64,000 nucleotides of DNA from Rhyzopertha dominica (GCA_025024175.1 QCXZ01000041.1:49595786-49659785); one strand, 5' to 3'. Positions 1 to 13,650 are shown, counted from the stretch's first letter. The notes: generated from the letters alone by a model not told the origin. Program-made: numbers and translations.

Positions 1-3000
1 ATTTGCTGTATTACAACTAAACCCTAGTTTGCATTCTGATCCTCAGGTTTTACAGAAAACTAATCTAAGTATAATATGTATTATCAGCAATGCTACATTG
101 ATGCTTATATCGAAAATTAATAGCTACTTTAATATTTTAAATGAGGCTACTCTAATCGAATTCGAATGTATACTCAATTTTGGACAACTTAACATATTCA
201 TATTCCTATTTGAAACAGTTTTCGAGTTTTGTACTGTCACTATTTCTCAGGGCAATTCCAAGATTCTAAACGCCTGAACCATCATCATATGAGTTCAGTG
301 GCATGGAAAAAAATATCTTAGCCATCTCTTGGAAATGCGGTATTTTTACAGAAAAAAATAGTCAAAGGGTTAAAAACTATTTGATTAATGTATAGAGATA
401 TGTTAATAACAGAGGCTCAAAATTATTATTATTAGTATTAGTCTAAGGGTGGGTTTTATTATTATTCACCTCCCGGTTCGTTGTTGGTTTCCAGAACACT
501 GACTAACTAATTATGAGAGAGAATGGTTTCGATCGCATAAATAACTTGCTAACGTTAACGGCTAAATGTCAGCGGGAATTACAGGGAACTTAGGCAACCC
601 TAAACCGCAGACTTGCTTCCTGAATATGATAATTAACGTCATCGAGTACGTTTTACGATTTCAAAGCCCTAATACGTCAATAAGTTTAACCGAAACCGTC
701 AAGAAGCTTCCAAGGTTGTTTTGATTCTGGCGAGTGGAGTGTTACTTGTATTGATGCTGTTTTTTTGTACCTACCCATGCTTACCGTTAATTTAGCTCAA
801 TAAAGAGGTATGCTGTGGTAGTCAAAATTGTTTTTGTCTAGGATGAGTTCACATTTTTCGACCAATATTTTTTTCGAAAGAAACAACCGACTCAAATTGA
901 AGGGTCCTCGACAAAAGCAAGTTATTTATTTCTTATTCAATACCAATGATATTCAACTTTTTTAAATCTAATACATCCAGAGAAAACTGCGAGCAAACAA
1001 ATTTTATTTAATTCTAAACCAGCTCCAGATAATCACAGTTGTGTTTTATTACGACTGCATCCATTTCTTCCAAATATTTCATTCAACGGAAGAAACGAAC
1101 TGCGACGTTCCTTTTTCTTATCGCACCCTCGTTTCGGATATCATCCGCACCTTTGCGCCTAACAAAGCTTAAAATAAATTAAACGCCAACTGGAACTTTC
1201 ATTCCCGCAAAGATCCATTTGATAATTATCTGATATTATTCCGAACCTGGAGGATCGATAGGTTGCCCCCGCCAGTTGGAGCTTTTGTCGCTTTGTTAAC
1301 ATACGGGAAAGTTGTCTGAATCGCTTTTTACTAATCCTTGACCCGCTTATTGTATAATCGATATGCGGTAATCAAATGCGTTATAGCACCTGCCAATCTG
1401 TACGCCGTTCTGTTTAGAATTCCGAGAATGCGGTTCTTTGTCGAGGGAAAAGTAATTATTCGAGAACAACGGGGTGGTTACGTTAGGTTAGGGGTGTACT
1501 TAACGGGAAGTGCTTTGATTGGCATAGCCTTTTACAAGTACTTAGAACGTGGTTTCATTAGGCTTTTGTCAGATTTATCAACAGGTTTCGCGACGGAATT
1601 TTGTTCCAAAGATTAATTTTATATTACATTTGGTCATTATTTGTTGTCTTGGATGGGAGATATACAATGGCATACTCACATGTATATGACCTACTATATA
1701 AAACGCCACAGTATTTTAAAATCTTCTTTAAATGATTCTGACTAATTTTTAAAAAGCATTCCATCATAACTGTCGAAGCGAAAAACCGAACTATTTGAAT
1801 AGACTCTTATTCAACATTTTATATTCATTTAAGTATTCGAAGCGAAAAACAAAACGTTTTATGCACCATGAGCATTATTCGATGTTCATAATCTTGGGTT
1901 CTTGTAACCTCGTCGCGCTCGTACTGCATAAAGTCTAAAAAATGCCCTTCACATATAAATAGCTAAAAAGGCGCCACACATTTTTGTATCTACACATTAA
2001 ATATATATGAAGTATTTTGATCTAACCTGCAAAGCAATATGAAGCCTTCAATGTCATCAAAAATGGCCTCGAACGATTTAAAGCTGATTGAACTTGACAC
2101 GTTCGCAAATAAACCAAATTTTTTTCTGGGATGTGAAATATATCCGCATATTCTCTTCTGCATTCAGTGCCAAATTACCAATACTACATTACAATCATCC
2201 GCATCGCTTTTAAGGCTTGGGAGTTTTAAAAGTATTGGAAACTAACATGCGTTAATAAAATGGTTCAAGCTATGCTATTATCATTAACGCAAGAACCGCG
2301 TTTACATTCAGTTCGAGTCCTTAAGCTGGAGTATTATTTTACGATTCTGAAAGGTTTTCTTAATCAGTTTCAGGATTCTATACAAAGAGAGAACATTGTT
2401 TCGGATATTTCATGACTGTTACTATGTGTTATCTGCTTCTTCTACGTTATTTACTTGTGAAATAACCTGGTTTTTCTTTAATAACAAATTTAATATTACT
2501 GGGTCCATTTGTCCAAATTTCAAACCCAGCCATCTATGCCAACACATTCATGGTGAATAATGACTTCTAGTCCACTGACTATACGGAAATATAAGGTCTA
2601 GTTAGATTTGCTAGTTTTACAAACAAATCATTAGACATCGTAATTTGAGATTTGCTATTCCTATTTATTGCTTTTTATCATCGCTATTATAACATGGATT
2701 GAAATGTTAGAATACTGACTGACTTCATTGTCGTGACTTATATACTAACTATTTTTGGCTGGTTACGTGTTTGTCCATCATTCAGTTAATCGCTTAGATT
2801 CGAATCATTCAAATCATTCATGAATCTGTACTAAAGACGAGTTACCAAGCTTAAGACCTGATTAAAGACAGCTGCAATAACGTGTACCGTAACCAGTATT
2901 TGTATCAGTGTAGCAGTGTCAACTTTTTCATTTTATGTACTTTCTATTACTTTAACGATAAAAATCATATCTACCTAACAAAGCAATAATTATTATAGTG

Positions 3001-4260
3001 GAATTGTAATGATTTGATATTTGAGGATAATTATTATACCTTTGGCGTAGATTTTGAGTAGAAAATATAAGAGGAGTATACTGTGGCTAAAGTGTATTAA
3101 GTACATGCTAAATCTAAATGGAAATTGTTTGTTTTTTCTAATTTATCTCTTTTGTTGGCGTCTGCATGTGTCGAATTCCTTGAAATTTTAAAATTTTTTA
3201 CATTTTTGTATCTATATTACAAACTTGCATGATATATTTTAGTAAGTAATCGGGATATCCAAACTGTGTTCTTACTTCTTTGGAACACAAGAGGCAAAGC
3301 ATAGCCTTCGACATATTTCGGTCCACGATTATATTAGGTATATTCCTAAAACGCTATCAAATTGGGAAACACACCTACAGGTTACTTGTTTCTTTAGATC
3401 AACGTATCTGGTTCAGCAATGAGAACTGCTTGTATACCATGTGGTTTAAAAGGTTACGATAAAAGAACAACGACGCTGATTGATTAAGTGTGAACCGAAT
3501 CAAACGAATCAAGGCATTAATCGTTCAAATCGAACGACTCGGTCATAAACGACCTAACTCTATCAGTCACGCGTCGGTACATTATGCGCGCACTGCTTGC
3601 CTGTCGGAAGCCATATTGAATGACGTAATCCAAAAAAGTCTATAGATGTTATGTTTTAATATCATGTGTGTTACATAATGCTTTGATATCGTGTTCTTTG
3701 GATAAAACTCGCCTATTTTTGTGCATTTGCTAATAAAAACGAAAGCACAGCTAACAACTAATGAATGTCAAGCCTTGGTGCCTTACCTGTGAAGATATTA
3801 TTGGTTTTTTCCATTGACCGCTTTCACCATTACTCTAATCCGTATTCATTTCTTTAATGAGACAAAAGCAACGTTTATGAGCCAGTTTCATTTGTGCACT
3901 CGATGAATTATAAAATACTATTTCTTTTTAATTAGACTATTTTAATCAAATTAGAACTGGTAACTTTCTCCAGATGAGGCTTGAAAGTCATCATGTTTTT
4001 TAGCGTTAAGCGCACGTATTTTCAGCGGTACATTCTATACTCAGAGTTGTATCCCTTCAGCTATAGCAAATTTCTTCTTCTAGTGAACGTTATTTTTAGT
4101 TGCTTTGACGTTAATACTTTTTTTGTGAAATCACAAAAACTGTTAAACAAAAATAACTATTCAGTTTGAAAACATGTCTAACAGGAAAAATAGCATTTAC
4201 TACAAAACCTAAATAATAATCATAATAATTCATGCCTTTTAAGTTGAATATCTAAACTCA
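1..4260. other. AT-rich non-coding DNA, no gene recognised
   Basis: Open frames here are short (at most 92 codons, at 1338-1616) and none resembles a known family or has a convincing splice context. I see no tRNA, transposase or reverse transcriptase remnant. A short run of ATT triplets lies near 424-440. The stretch may be the 5' flank or a large 5' intron of the KCNQ gene that starts to be visible at 26946, which is inference from position only. Confidence 0.5.
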
Positions 4261-4269
4261 ACCCTTGGC

Positions 4270-4850
4270 ATAATCCTGCTGTAAATTCTCCCCGCAGGTG
4301 TGTGGTGCCCGTCCCAATCGTGAATTTCAGGTCTGTAACTGAACCGCGCGGTCCCAATAAACAATTCCCGATGTCGAACAATTCGACCTGATGGACGAGC
4401 GCCCTCTAGGGCGCACGTCGATTGTACGGTCCATCACGCGTTGTAATCACTGGCTGAAAACAATCGTGTAATTAGGACGAATGGGCCGTACCTTTGTTTG
4501 ACCGGTAAACAAAATCGCTGCTCGTTATCGGCCCAGGAAAAATCTCAGATGATGGAACGGTCGATCAATATTTACTATTATTAGAAAATAAGCTAGCCCG
4601 ATTTTCGCGCTGCGACAGGGGCGAAAAAGTCGTTTAATATTCCATTTTCAACGTGCACGTGCGGGGTGAATTAGGTTGAATCCGAACTGGGATACCGTAT
4701 AGTGACGTCAGGAGACAGCAAACATTGTTTGCGGTTGCAGCTAACGCTGCGTCATTAGCTGCAAAGGATAGAACTACTGGGTTGTAACGTCACGTTAAGT
4801 GTTATCTGTCTAGGACGGACAGCGCTAGATTGTACGACTGCATGCATTTT
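4270..4850. other. GC-richer island, possible regulatory DNA
   Basis: Base composition rises sharply against the AT-rich flanks, with several CpG dinucleotides between 4340 and 4560 and no coding frame. Such islands in insect introns or flanks are sometimes conserved enhancers or promoters, but nothing here identifies a transcription start. A perfect cAMP-response-element palindrome sits inside it. Confidence 0.3.
4703..4710. promoter_or_regulatory. CRE-like palindrome TGACGTCA
   Basis: An exact 8-base match to the consensus CREB/ATF binding palindrome lies inside the GC-richer island. An 8-base match is expected by chance about once in 65 kb, so only the location makes it worth noting. Confidence 0.2.
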
Positions 4851-4859
4851 TGTTCGTTG

Positions 4860-7800
4860 TTTTGAGTTCCTAATAATTTGTGGGTGTATCATGCAAGTCT
4901 AATGTATTCATTACAAGCAAATCTTATTTGACTACAGTTAGTATTCTTGAGATTTTTATTTCAGTCACCATTAAATATGAGGTAAAATTTAGAGGTTCTT
5001 GTACCAAATTGTTGTTAAGTTCTGCCCCATGTGTGCACGATGACATTAGAAACGTTAAAATGGGCCAGCTGACAACTGAGTTTGGTTGGATTTCCGCAGT
5101 AATTTAAAATAATCAAATAAGTAAGTATTTCGGCAGCACTGATGAATTTAGTTAGCAGAATATTCTCCGGATAAATATTACAAAAAATCGTTTTATATCT
5201 GCTGAAGAGGGCCGAAAAGCGTGTATATATGTCATCTAGATTATAAACGTTAGTAATTAACAAAGGAAAATTCTTACTATTATAAAACAGTAATAGGTAT
5301 TTGGCATTTACTATGTCACAACACTAGTAACTTTCAAGGTACTTGTGTTTTCTAAAAACCTGTCTTATTTAATGGTAAAATTCATGTTAGAATAATGAAG
5401 AAAAAGCACCAAAGATGAACATAAGAGTTTGTCCACCTAAATCTGTACTTAACGACACAATTCCTGTATCTTTTGGGTCCAGTAACTAAGTTGATGGGTA
5501 TTAAAGTTGTCATTCGTTCAGTTATAGTAAAAAACTGTCTGCACAATAATTTATTTAGATTGTACATTGCCCGTACTAAGTGATTTTACAAATTGCTTTG
5601 AATAAATTGTTTTGAAATTCGGTTGCTCATTTTAGATGACAATATTGTCACCTAAGAGAGGGTTATTATGAGATTTGTTCATGAAAAAAAGCTGCTTTAA
5701 CTGACCTGACTCAAATGTTTAAAGTGTACCATGTTAGATATTTGGTTCCGGATAAAAAACGTTGATTTGTTTTGTTTGAGATATTAATCAATCCTTTTTC
5801 AAAGTGTTCAGTGGTATTCTCGTCCATAATAACATTATAAAAATTAAAAACCCATTGACGTTCTAGATTAATATATCTCTCAAAACTTAATAACACCGAT
5901 TTTGGTTGTATATATTGTTGATGCAAAGATTCAGGGTATCTAAGGACTAAAGTTTAGACAATACTTGCGTTCCTTGCAAAAGTATTTTGAAAAATATAAT
6001 GGATCAGACAAAAATCAAATTTCGAATGTAGAAAATAGAAACTTAATTTATTCCTATTTGATTTTTAACCATACCTATCTATCCTGTTATCAGAAACAGT
6101 TTGATTTTACTGTTTCTGTCTGATAGTTGAATAAACTCAATTTTTGGATGTTTTATTTGTAAGTGGCTTAAATTTTTGCTCGATACCTTTCTTTAATGAA
6201 ACCTTATCATCTACTATAAATTTAGATGAATAATTAGTCTTTTGGTCGCAACACACTTTAGGGTTTCCTTTTGCAGTCTCGACTAACATCTTTACTCTAT
6301 TGTGTTCTTGTGCACTTCGTTTATTAACCTAAATTTTAGTTTACTCGCGTACTTGTCCGCATTTTATACTATTCTTTTAGTACCATTCTCATACGGCAGC
6401 TTTGTAACTTTTTTGAACACTGGTTTATAAGGGAAATAGTTTGTGTCCTGTGTGACGTTACTTGAATGCAAATACGTAGTACTGTGGTGGAAACCCGTTA
6501 CAGTAACAGAATATGCTGTCAAATGATTATTTAAAACTTAAAAAAGGTTTCCTTCTAAAGATTCTTAGTGCCAAGCAGTTAATGATACGTGCTTCATATA
6601 AAAAAATCGCTTACCTTCCTTAATAACTCCTTTACATATTCAATTGCTAATCTGTTATTTTTTTAAGTTTTACAGACTCTGAATTTCAAATTTCTGCTAA
6701 AGGTAATGCTTGGATAAATTTCGTTAAATTACATTGTATTGTTAAATTGAGTCTGTTGTTAACTTTAGTAACTTGTAATGGACCTGCAGTATTACTAATA
6801 TTAACCCAAAGTACGTAAATTGTGTTTTAGCAGTCAGCATTGTTTCTATTCTTATTACAATCATCACAATTTGTTACGTATTGCTTTATCATCTTTAACA
6901 TGCTATTTTAGACATATATTTGCTTTAATTTGATTAATTTGTGCTTAACGCTGCTATGAGCACCGATTACAGAACTGTAATTCTGTTAAATTTATAGGAG
7001 TTTATATTATGACAACTATACTTCATCTTGTGAAAGTACACAGTCAAGTGCAAAATTTGATGCATTAGTATGAATGGTTTGAAGAAGTCTGCAGGTATAT
7101 TACAGAATTGGGTGTTCTGTTTGAGATTATTTCTAGTTGAAGTGAGAATTGTTCTTGAGATATTTTTTTAAAGGTTTGGCTTATGTTTATTTTAAATTTA
7201 TCTGCGATAATAGTGCATAAAGAAAGAGAAAGAGCCTTATTTAAATTCTAGCCACCACATAATGAATCTTTGGAGAACTAGCTTCCGCTGCAACCTAATC
7301 ATCTGCAGCGTGGCATTTAAAGATAATGTTGAGATATCTGCGTAGAAATGCGATGTATAATAATTTGTTATTGGGTGTGAGATCCACACAGGATACAATG
7401 ACACATCTGAAATTTAGCTTGTTCTTGACAATAACGACGTTGATGTTTCCGCCTTTCTAAAAATTAATCAGATTTAAAACGATCCAATCATTGTAAGTGA
7501 TTATATGCTGTGAACTGCAATCTGAAAGTCAATCTGACGTCTGTCGATGTTAGAACACTTGGAACATAACTTATTTTAAGCACTGAATTGTCCACTTAGT
7601 TTTTCCTTTTCGGTTCCTTTTGTATTCCAAAAATTCTAATTCTGTCTAAACTCAAATTTCAAGGTAATTTGGCACCAAGCAAATTATAGAACAAGAAACA
7701 AATTGCACTGGCGCCACAAGTTCCCATTGCGCCAAATAGCATTCATTAAGATAATGCATCACCACTCGGCAATTTTCTCGACAAATTCCTGCCGCTCCTC

Positions 7801-8940
7801 ACACATTTTTACCGACTTTGATTCAATAATAACATCCAAGAATTTTCCTCTCCTCGGCTATTACATTTCCATTTTATGTGCCCCCATTAAATTCAGGAAA
7901 TTACCGCAACTGGAAAAGCTTTTATGAAATACGACCTAGCGTTCAAACTGCAGGTATGTACTTCTTTTTACGGCGCTCTTGTCTCTCTCCCTCCGAGACA
8001 GTGCGGTGACGCGAGAGACATGAGGTCGCAGGAGTATCTGGATTTTTAAGTGGGCTTCCGCAAGTCTCATGATTGCATAATCATGAGGCGGCGATCCTCA
8101 AACTTTCTGGTTTGACTTGCGTCAATTAGCAAGTTGATGCCCAACGGTTCGTGGGATTCTCAGATGAGGTCTCTCATCTCCATAGTTTAAAAGGACGAGT
8201 TTAAATTAGTAGCAACAGTTTTCCACCGATAACTGTCAAGAGACTATGCACTTTTCACCCATTTATGTTGATAAACAGGATGGACCAGTCAAACTCTACA
8301 TGGAACCTAGATGGATGGTTAGATTAATGTAACTAGTCCGTTCTAACAACAGCAACAATAAAAGCAGCAATCAAAACACAAGAACATAATATTAGAACAC
8401 ATTGTAAACTAAGACCTGCCAATATGTAGCGCCCATAGTGAGCTATACTCAAGCGATCAATTTTAGAGTATTTCAAACATAATTTTTCGAAATTCCGCTC
8501 AAATTCTATAACACATATTTTGTATTATATATTTTCTACCCACAAAATTTGTTTATATTAGTGATACACCTACAGGTAGATGTGTATTAATTGCTGTTCA
8601 TGATGATTATGCTTCGACGCAGACAAACTTACAGGATTGTTCGTTTCCATGTCTCAAATTCATTGCCATACTTCTTATAAAAATTCAATTAAGCTGAACA
8701 TATTTTATATATATTCCACCAAGAACTCCACTTGTTGAGTACCTATGAACTTTTTTTATTATTTATCTCTGCTTGATTAGTTCCATTCCAGTAACTTTCT
8801 AATGCTTGGTGATTTAAATGTCTTTGATTATGTAAGTTGGCCTCTAGCTAGCAGTAGAGTTCATATTTTGGATAGCTTCGCATATATTTTAAATTTGACG
8901 AAATATAATTTGTTCTTAAAGTATCAAGCAACGATCTACG
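4860..8940. other. AT-rich non-coding DNA with a GC-richer patch at 7690-8180
   Basis: No recognisable gene or element is seen. The patch at 7690-8180 is more GC-rich, contains a donor-like GCAG/GTATGT at about 7948-7957 and several small palindromes, but the frame in front of it (7703-7927) resembles no protein I know. It could be an untranslated exon or a conserved non-coding element. Confidence 0.4.
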
Positions 8941-8949
8941 AGACTGACT

Positions 8950-10640
8950 TATTCAGAGGGTTTTTACAGCTTGATGGTCGGCCGTCGTAAACTATTGTAT
9001 TGTAAATGAGGGTTTTTACAACCTTATGATCGGCCGTCCTAAACTATTGGGATTAGTGGCACGCTTTGAAATTTGTTGATTGTGATAATTTAGCAATCAA
9101 TCAAACATAGAAGCTTTTATAACAAATTTTACTTAATGCAGACCTGATGCTAATAACCGGCGCGACCCGCGATCTACTTTTATGTGATACTTTATTGGGT
9201 TTAAATTTTCCGATGTATAAAATAAAAGGCTTTGCATTTCATAACGAATTTATACAAATTTAATATAAAAACATACAAATCAGTAAGTAGAAAATTATTT
9301 ACATTTCTTAGAAAAAATTTACAATAGTACACAATAAAATTTATACACGGTATCGATTATGTTCATTACAGCTTGTTAATAAGCACATTACAAGGGTCAC
9401 AAACTAAAAAAAAATTACACACTATCACTTTCACTGCTAAAATTACGATTAACTTCTATTATTAATTCTTGTACATGATTCGTTCTGTACCGATTTTCAA
9501 AGTCCAGTACATGCCGCACTGAATTTCTCCATGCATCGACACTTGTTATTTCAGCTCCCTTTCTGTTTATAGCAGCATTTCATTGCTAAATTTTCCACCG
9601 GTGTTCCCTCGTCGAATTCTTTGTTTCAACTGCCCTCATATCATATCAATGGGGGTTGAAAATGCAATTATATGGGTGTAGTCGTAGAATGGTGTGTCCA
9701 CATTCAGAAGCGAAAATGTCAATTTTAAATTTCTTAGAAAATTTTTTTGTACCAAGCACTTCCAACAATTGTTTTTTTTTGTGTAGTCCTCTTCGAAATA
9801 TAAATCTCCTTTTCTAAAAACTCTTGAATGGTTGCCTTATTAGTTGTTGTATTTCGAATTTTATCCAGTTGCTCCGAATGGTAACTAGCGTTGTCCATTA
9901 CTATGACGCTGTTTGGTGGCAATTTGGGAAATAAAATATTTTGAAACCAATTTTCTAACACTTCCGCATTCATATCAGAATGATAATCGGTTTAAAATCA
10001 GCAATAATCTGTTTGACCTACGAAATGTATTTGTCACAAACGCCCCTTAATAAGTGGCTATAAATGTAAGCATATATGTAGTTATGACTGAATAAGTAAA
10101 AAATATTGCACTTGGTACGCTTATATGCTGTAAAACTTTAAAATATAAGTAAACACATATGCTTTCAATACCGTTTATAGTAGGAGTAGAATAGTTTATG
10201 ACCCTCCGGAATAAAAGAGGATTTTAACCTGTGAAGAAAACGGGCAGAGGACGATTGCACACTGCGATTAAAAATTAGAAAGTATAGGCTACCACATTGA
10301 AATTGGAATGTTTACCATTCATGGTTATAAAAATAGATACTACTTATTAAATTAGGAAAGAATACGATTTAGTCATAGATTAAAAGCTATTAGATGAGAA
10401 ATATTTGTAGTTCAAATAATACCAAATAATGCTCATTGATTTATGTGTACGGAAAAAAATTCTAAAAAAGCCTAAACACAATTTTTGGATGCGGTCCACT
10501 CCGCTGCAAAACAGTGGAACGTGCCGAACCCGTCTGTTATTTACGACAGCTTCAGGTAATACTTGTAAACCATTGTGAGCGGTAATCGGCTGTTCGTATA
10601 ACGAGTCTCATAGATTGTTGCTTGCAACTATAACCAGCTT
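8950..10640 (-). mobile_element. IS630-like DDE transposon relic, copy 1
   Basis: The stretch is closely related to 46225-47600 through most of its length, in the same orientation, so both are copies of one element. Its lower end carries a motif of about 42 bases (8956-8998) that is repeated at 9008-9050 and occurs once at the matching end of the second copy (46248-46290). I take it as the terminal or subterminal repeat. The transposase frame runs on the minus strand. Similarity between the copies fades near 10640, so the 5' end of the coding part is missing here. The boundary there is approximate. Confidence 0.7.
9400..9985 (-). pseudogene. DDE transposase (IS630-like), degenerate
   Basis: The minus-strand frame 9734-9973 encodes the segment around the second catalytic aspartate: a VIVMDNASYH motif about 25 residues in, preceded by the WFQ-type helix. 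The third catalytic region can still be read at 9600-9720 (remnants of a leucine-proline-tyrosine-cysteine block and of the NPIE box, here decayed), but in another frame and interrupted by a stop. The VMDNASYH signature and the NPIE-type third motif belong to the DDE_3/IS630-Tc1-mariner superfamily. It lacks an intact open frame and cannot make an active transposase. A better preserved relative is at 53669-54945. Confidence 0.7.
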
Positions 10641-11050
10641 AATAAGCTTCTAGACTTGTTTTTTTTAAATCTGCCCTGCTAGTTGAAAAATCACTGGATC
10701 CTGGTTAGAGAAGGCAAACTTCAAATATATGACTGGCCATTATTGGAAGTATTTGGTAATCCAGAAGATGCTTGCGCGTATTTTTATGGCGAAATATCTT
10801 ATGCTTATGTGTACCGAAATATTCCATTAAGCATAAAAACAAAAATCCTTGCTTTAATGGCAGTATTATCAAGGATATTCAAGCAAAATCGAGACCTCTT
10901 CATCTTTACTCAAATAGTCCTGAGATTCAGGTTCTAGTTAACTTCAAACGCCTTAGAACAAAGAGAAAAACATATATTGAAAACGCTTATAAACAATTAT
11001 AAACAATGATCCAAGCATCCAGGGCACTTATGGTAATGATCGATTAAATC

Positions 11051-11267
11051 AATTTGCCGCCTCTCAGGAAAGTGACATATACATGTCATCTGTCGATTTT
11101 TGAATTATTTGATATATTTTAATATGGCAGTGTATTTTCAACATATTCTATAGTGTTTTGTGAGATAGTTAACTTTAAAGTTGCGGAAAGTTCACATTTT
11201 GGAGCTGTGGGGTGACATTGATCTGCAACCTTCAGTACTATCGCCGTGCATATTGTAACTTGACAGC
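11051..11267. repeat. Dispersed repeat, inverted partner at 44555-44791
   Basis: About 215 bp here match 44555-44791 in opposite orientation, with recognisable shared blocks at each end (GCCGCCTCTCAG near 11054 and its complement near 44780; the ATCGCCGTGC block near 11240 and its complement near 44575). No protein is visible. It is probably a non-autonomous element or the untranslated part of a larger element. Confidence 0.6.
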
Positions 11268-11329
11268 AGTTACAAAAAGACGGCACAAAGAATTTAGAAA
11301 TCAGCGCCGCCCGTGTTGCTTTAATCATT

Positions 11330-13060
11330 TATAAAAACCCTTTATAAGGAACATTGAATTCGATATATCTTTTATTCTGCAACGGTAGATATGTCAAGTA
11401 ATTTTCATGTTCTGTAATTGGGTATTCACCTTTAGAACAGTGTAGAATAAATAAATAAATAAAAGAAGTCATAATTTGTTAGATCTGTCGACCTTGTTGG
11501 TCAATTAGCTGGTCCTCACTAATAGCACTTATTTGAAGATTTGTAGAACCTTTTTTTGTTCATACCACTCTTTTTAGAAGCCCGACCTTCGACCTTTTAC
11601 CGTTCCACAAGTCGCTCAACATAAAAATATTCGATCAAATCGCGATAGCTTGTTATATCACTATCGCAAAAGTCTTCCAGTTCCCTTTATTCGATCAGAT
11701 CCTTTTTAGCCGTGCNTTCCGCCTCGTCACACATTTTGATTGCGTCCTAATCTTTTCCGGCCCCTAGTCAGAGATTTAAAATTGTCGAGTGAGCCCTTTT
11801 TATAATCGCTGTTGCGTTCATTTATTCTATAGTTCGAACAAACCCCATGTACAGGCTTGGAGTTTTGGAAGTTTTCAAAATGTATGCCACTTCTGATTCT
11901 AAAGCCGCATGAACGAAATGTCCACACGGTGTCCTGGTTTTCGAAAATGTGTAATTCATGATTTAAACTAAGTCAACAAAAGTAGTAACAACAAAAACAA
12001 ACAAGAGAAAAAAGAAGAGACTTACAAATTAAGACAGAGAATTGACGTTTCGCAAATGCACACTTTTTCTCGCAGCCAACTGTCAGAACTCGGATCACTG
12101 ATGTTGCGGCGCCCTAGGCCTTTTAGCAGAGAGGTTTCGAAAATTTTTTTTCTCAGAAACGGTAAACTTTAGATAAATTTTCAAAGTGGTAAATTTTTAG
12201 ATATTTGAAGCGACTTTACGATGAAGTAATCTAGGTTCCATACGTTCCATTCAAACACATAGAAGCGACCCACATTTTGTATGCGAAACGCGTTTCTTGG
12301 ACGAGAAAAATCTTATTTCCCCTAAGAGTATTCTCCGCAGCCCGAGCGTCATCAAACTTGCATGTTCCCATTTCTTCACGTCTTTCAGGAGCGCTCTGCG
12401 GCAGTCATTTCGATACGTTTCGTTACGCAAATTATCCATAATTTATTGGACTGATAAGCAGCGTTTTCATTTCGCATAAATCGCGAGGGCATTGGTGTTC
12501 ATTTACGTTCACACGTCAGCTTAATAAAACCACTCGTTTTATATGTAAATCTTGTTTTCTTGAAACATTAATTATCTTTATCTGTTTCATTTTTCTTTGC
12601 ACAGTGCCGCGCTGAAAATGGAATAGTAGAATTTAGGTCGGTTCCTCAAAGGATTATAAAAATCCCTGACGTCACAGCTTAGCAAACTTCTTAAATGCAG
12701 GCCAGCTGTTAATGGAAGTTGAGAATCCTGTCGAACCTTTCCATTTACGACTAATGCCTTGACAAGGATTAAGCTTTCCACAATTCCAGATGAAGTCTGA
12801 TACCTTCGGTTGAACTGATATAAAAAATATATAAAATTCCACAAAAAAGCTAGTCACGATGCATTTGATGCAATATACAAAGTTTACTTCACCAAAGTGG
12901 AAAAAAGTGTTGTTGTGTGTAACACTGATATTTAGTTGGCTGAGAAGACAGTGTCACTGCACTGAAAAACAGAGTAGAACCTGATAAATTCGTCACTCAG
13001 CGATTTTTTATGCAGCATTCCCTAGGTATCCATCAAACAACACAGTAATATTCATACCAA
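11330..13060. other. Non-coding DNA, nothing recognised
   Basis: No family resemblance was found in either strand. The overlapping short frames at 12251-12480 and 12587-12857 run on both strands at once and have no domain match, so I regard them as chance. Confidence 0.4.
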
Positions 13061-13061
13061 A

Positions 13062-13650
13062 ATGTTTTTCTCTAGCTGCAACGGTTCGTCTGAAAAATAA
13101 CCTAGAGTAGAAGGGTCAGTTTGCAAAATATAAATTAACGGACGTCCTAGCTCATTTCTGACTGCACTTTTGGAATCTGCAGCTTAAAATACATCAGTAT
13201 ACCGATTTTGAGCCAAAAATAATTTCCACTGAAAACTGCAAAAATAGCAAAGGCTAACTAAGAACCCCTTTATTGTTTTTTCACCTTGAAACTTAATGGT
13301 CTCCGATTACGCTAATTTTTTGTTCATTTACTAATGTGGACCTATTGCATTTCGGAGTGGTGTCAGTTTTTCTCTAGCTGCAACGGTTCGTCTGAAAAGT
13401 GACCTAGAGTAGAAGGGTCAGTTTGCAAAATATAAATTAACGGACGTCCTAGCTCATTTCTGACTGCATTTTTGGAATCTACAGCTCAAAATACATCAGT
13501 ATGCCGATTTTGAGCCAAAAGTAATTTCCACCGAAAACTGCAAAAATAGCAAAGGCTAACCCCCCTTTGTTGTTTTTTCACCATGTACTAATGTGGACCT
13601 GCTGCATTTCGGAGTGGTGTCAATTTTTCTCTTGCTGCAACAGGTTCGTC
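13062..13650. repeat. Tandem repeat, unit about 302 bp, two units and a shortened third start
   Basis: The block beginning TCTAGCTGCAACGGTTCG occurs at 13071 and again at 13373, a period of 302 bases. A third, diverged start occurs 257 bases later, the second unit having lost roughly 45 bp near its end. Units share recognisable sub-blocks (a GAAGGGTCAGTTTGC block, a GGACGTCCTAGCTCATTTC block, and an end with CATTTCGGAGTGGTGTC). The same unit occurs in reverse at 35985-36531 and as a fragment at 32209-32308. No coding frame is present. Confidence 0.85.

Noticed and set aside
1338..1616. 92-codon open frame on the + strand
   Set aside because: No domain, no homology pattern that I recognise, no splice context; expected length by chance in this much sequence.
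7703..7957. Possible exon ending at a GTATGT donor
   Set aside because: The frame has no resemblance to the KCNQ N-terminus or any other protein, and the splice motif alone is too common.
10683..10980. Frame of 84 codons that looks protein-like at first (WILVREGKLQIYDWPLLEVF)
   Set aside because: No family could be named and a second frame overlaps it. It may be old transposon coding sequence, but I cannot support a call.
12251..12479. Opposed overlapping frames on both strands
   Set aside because: Mutual shadows without codon-bias or motif support.
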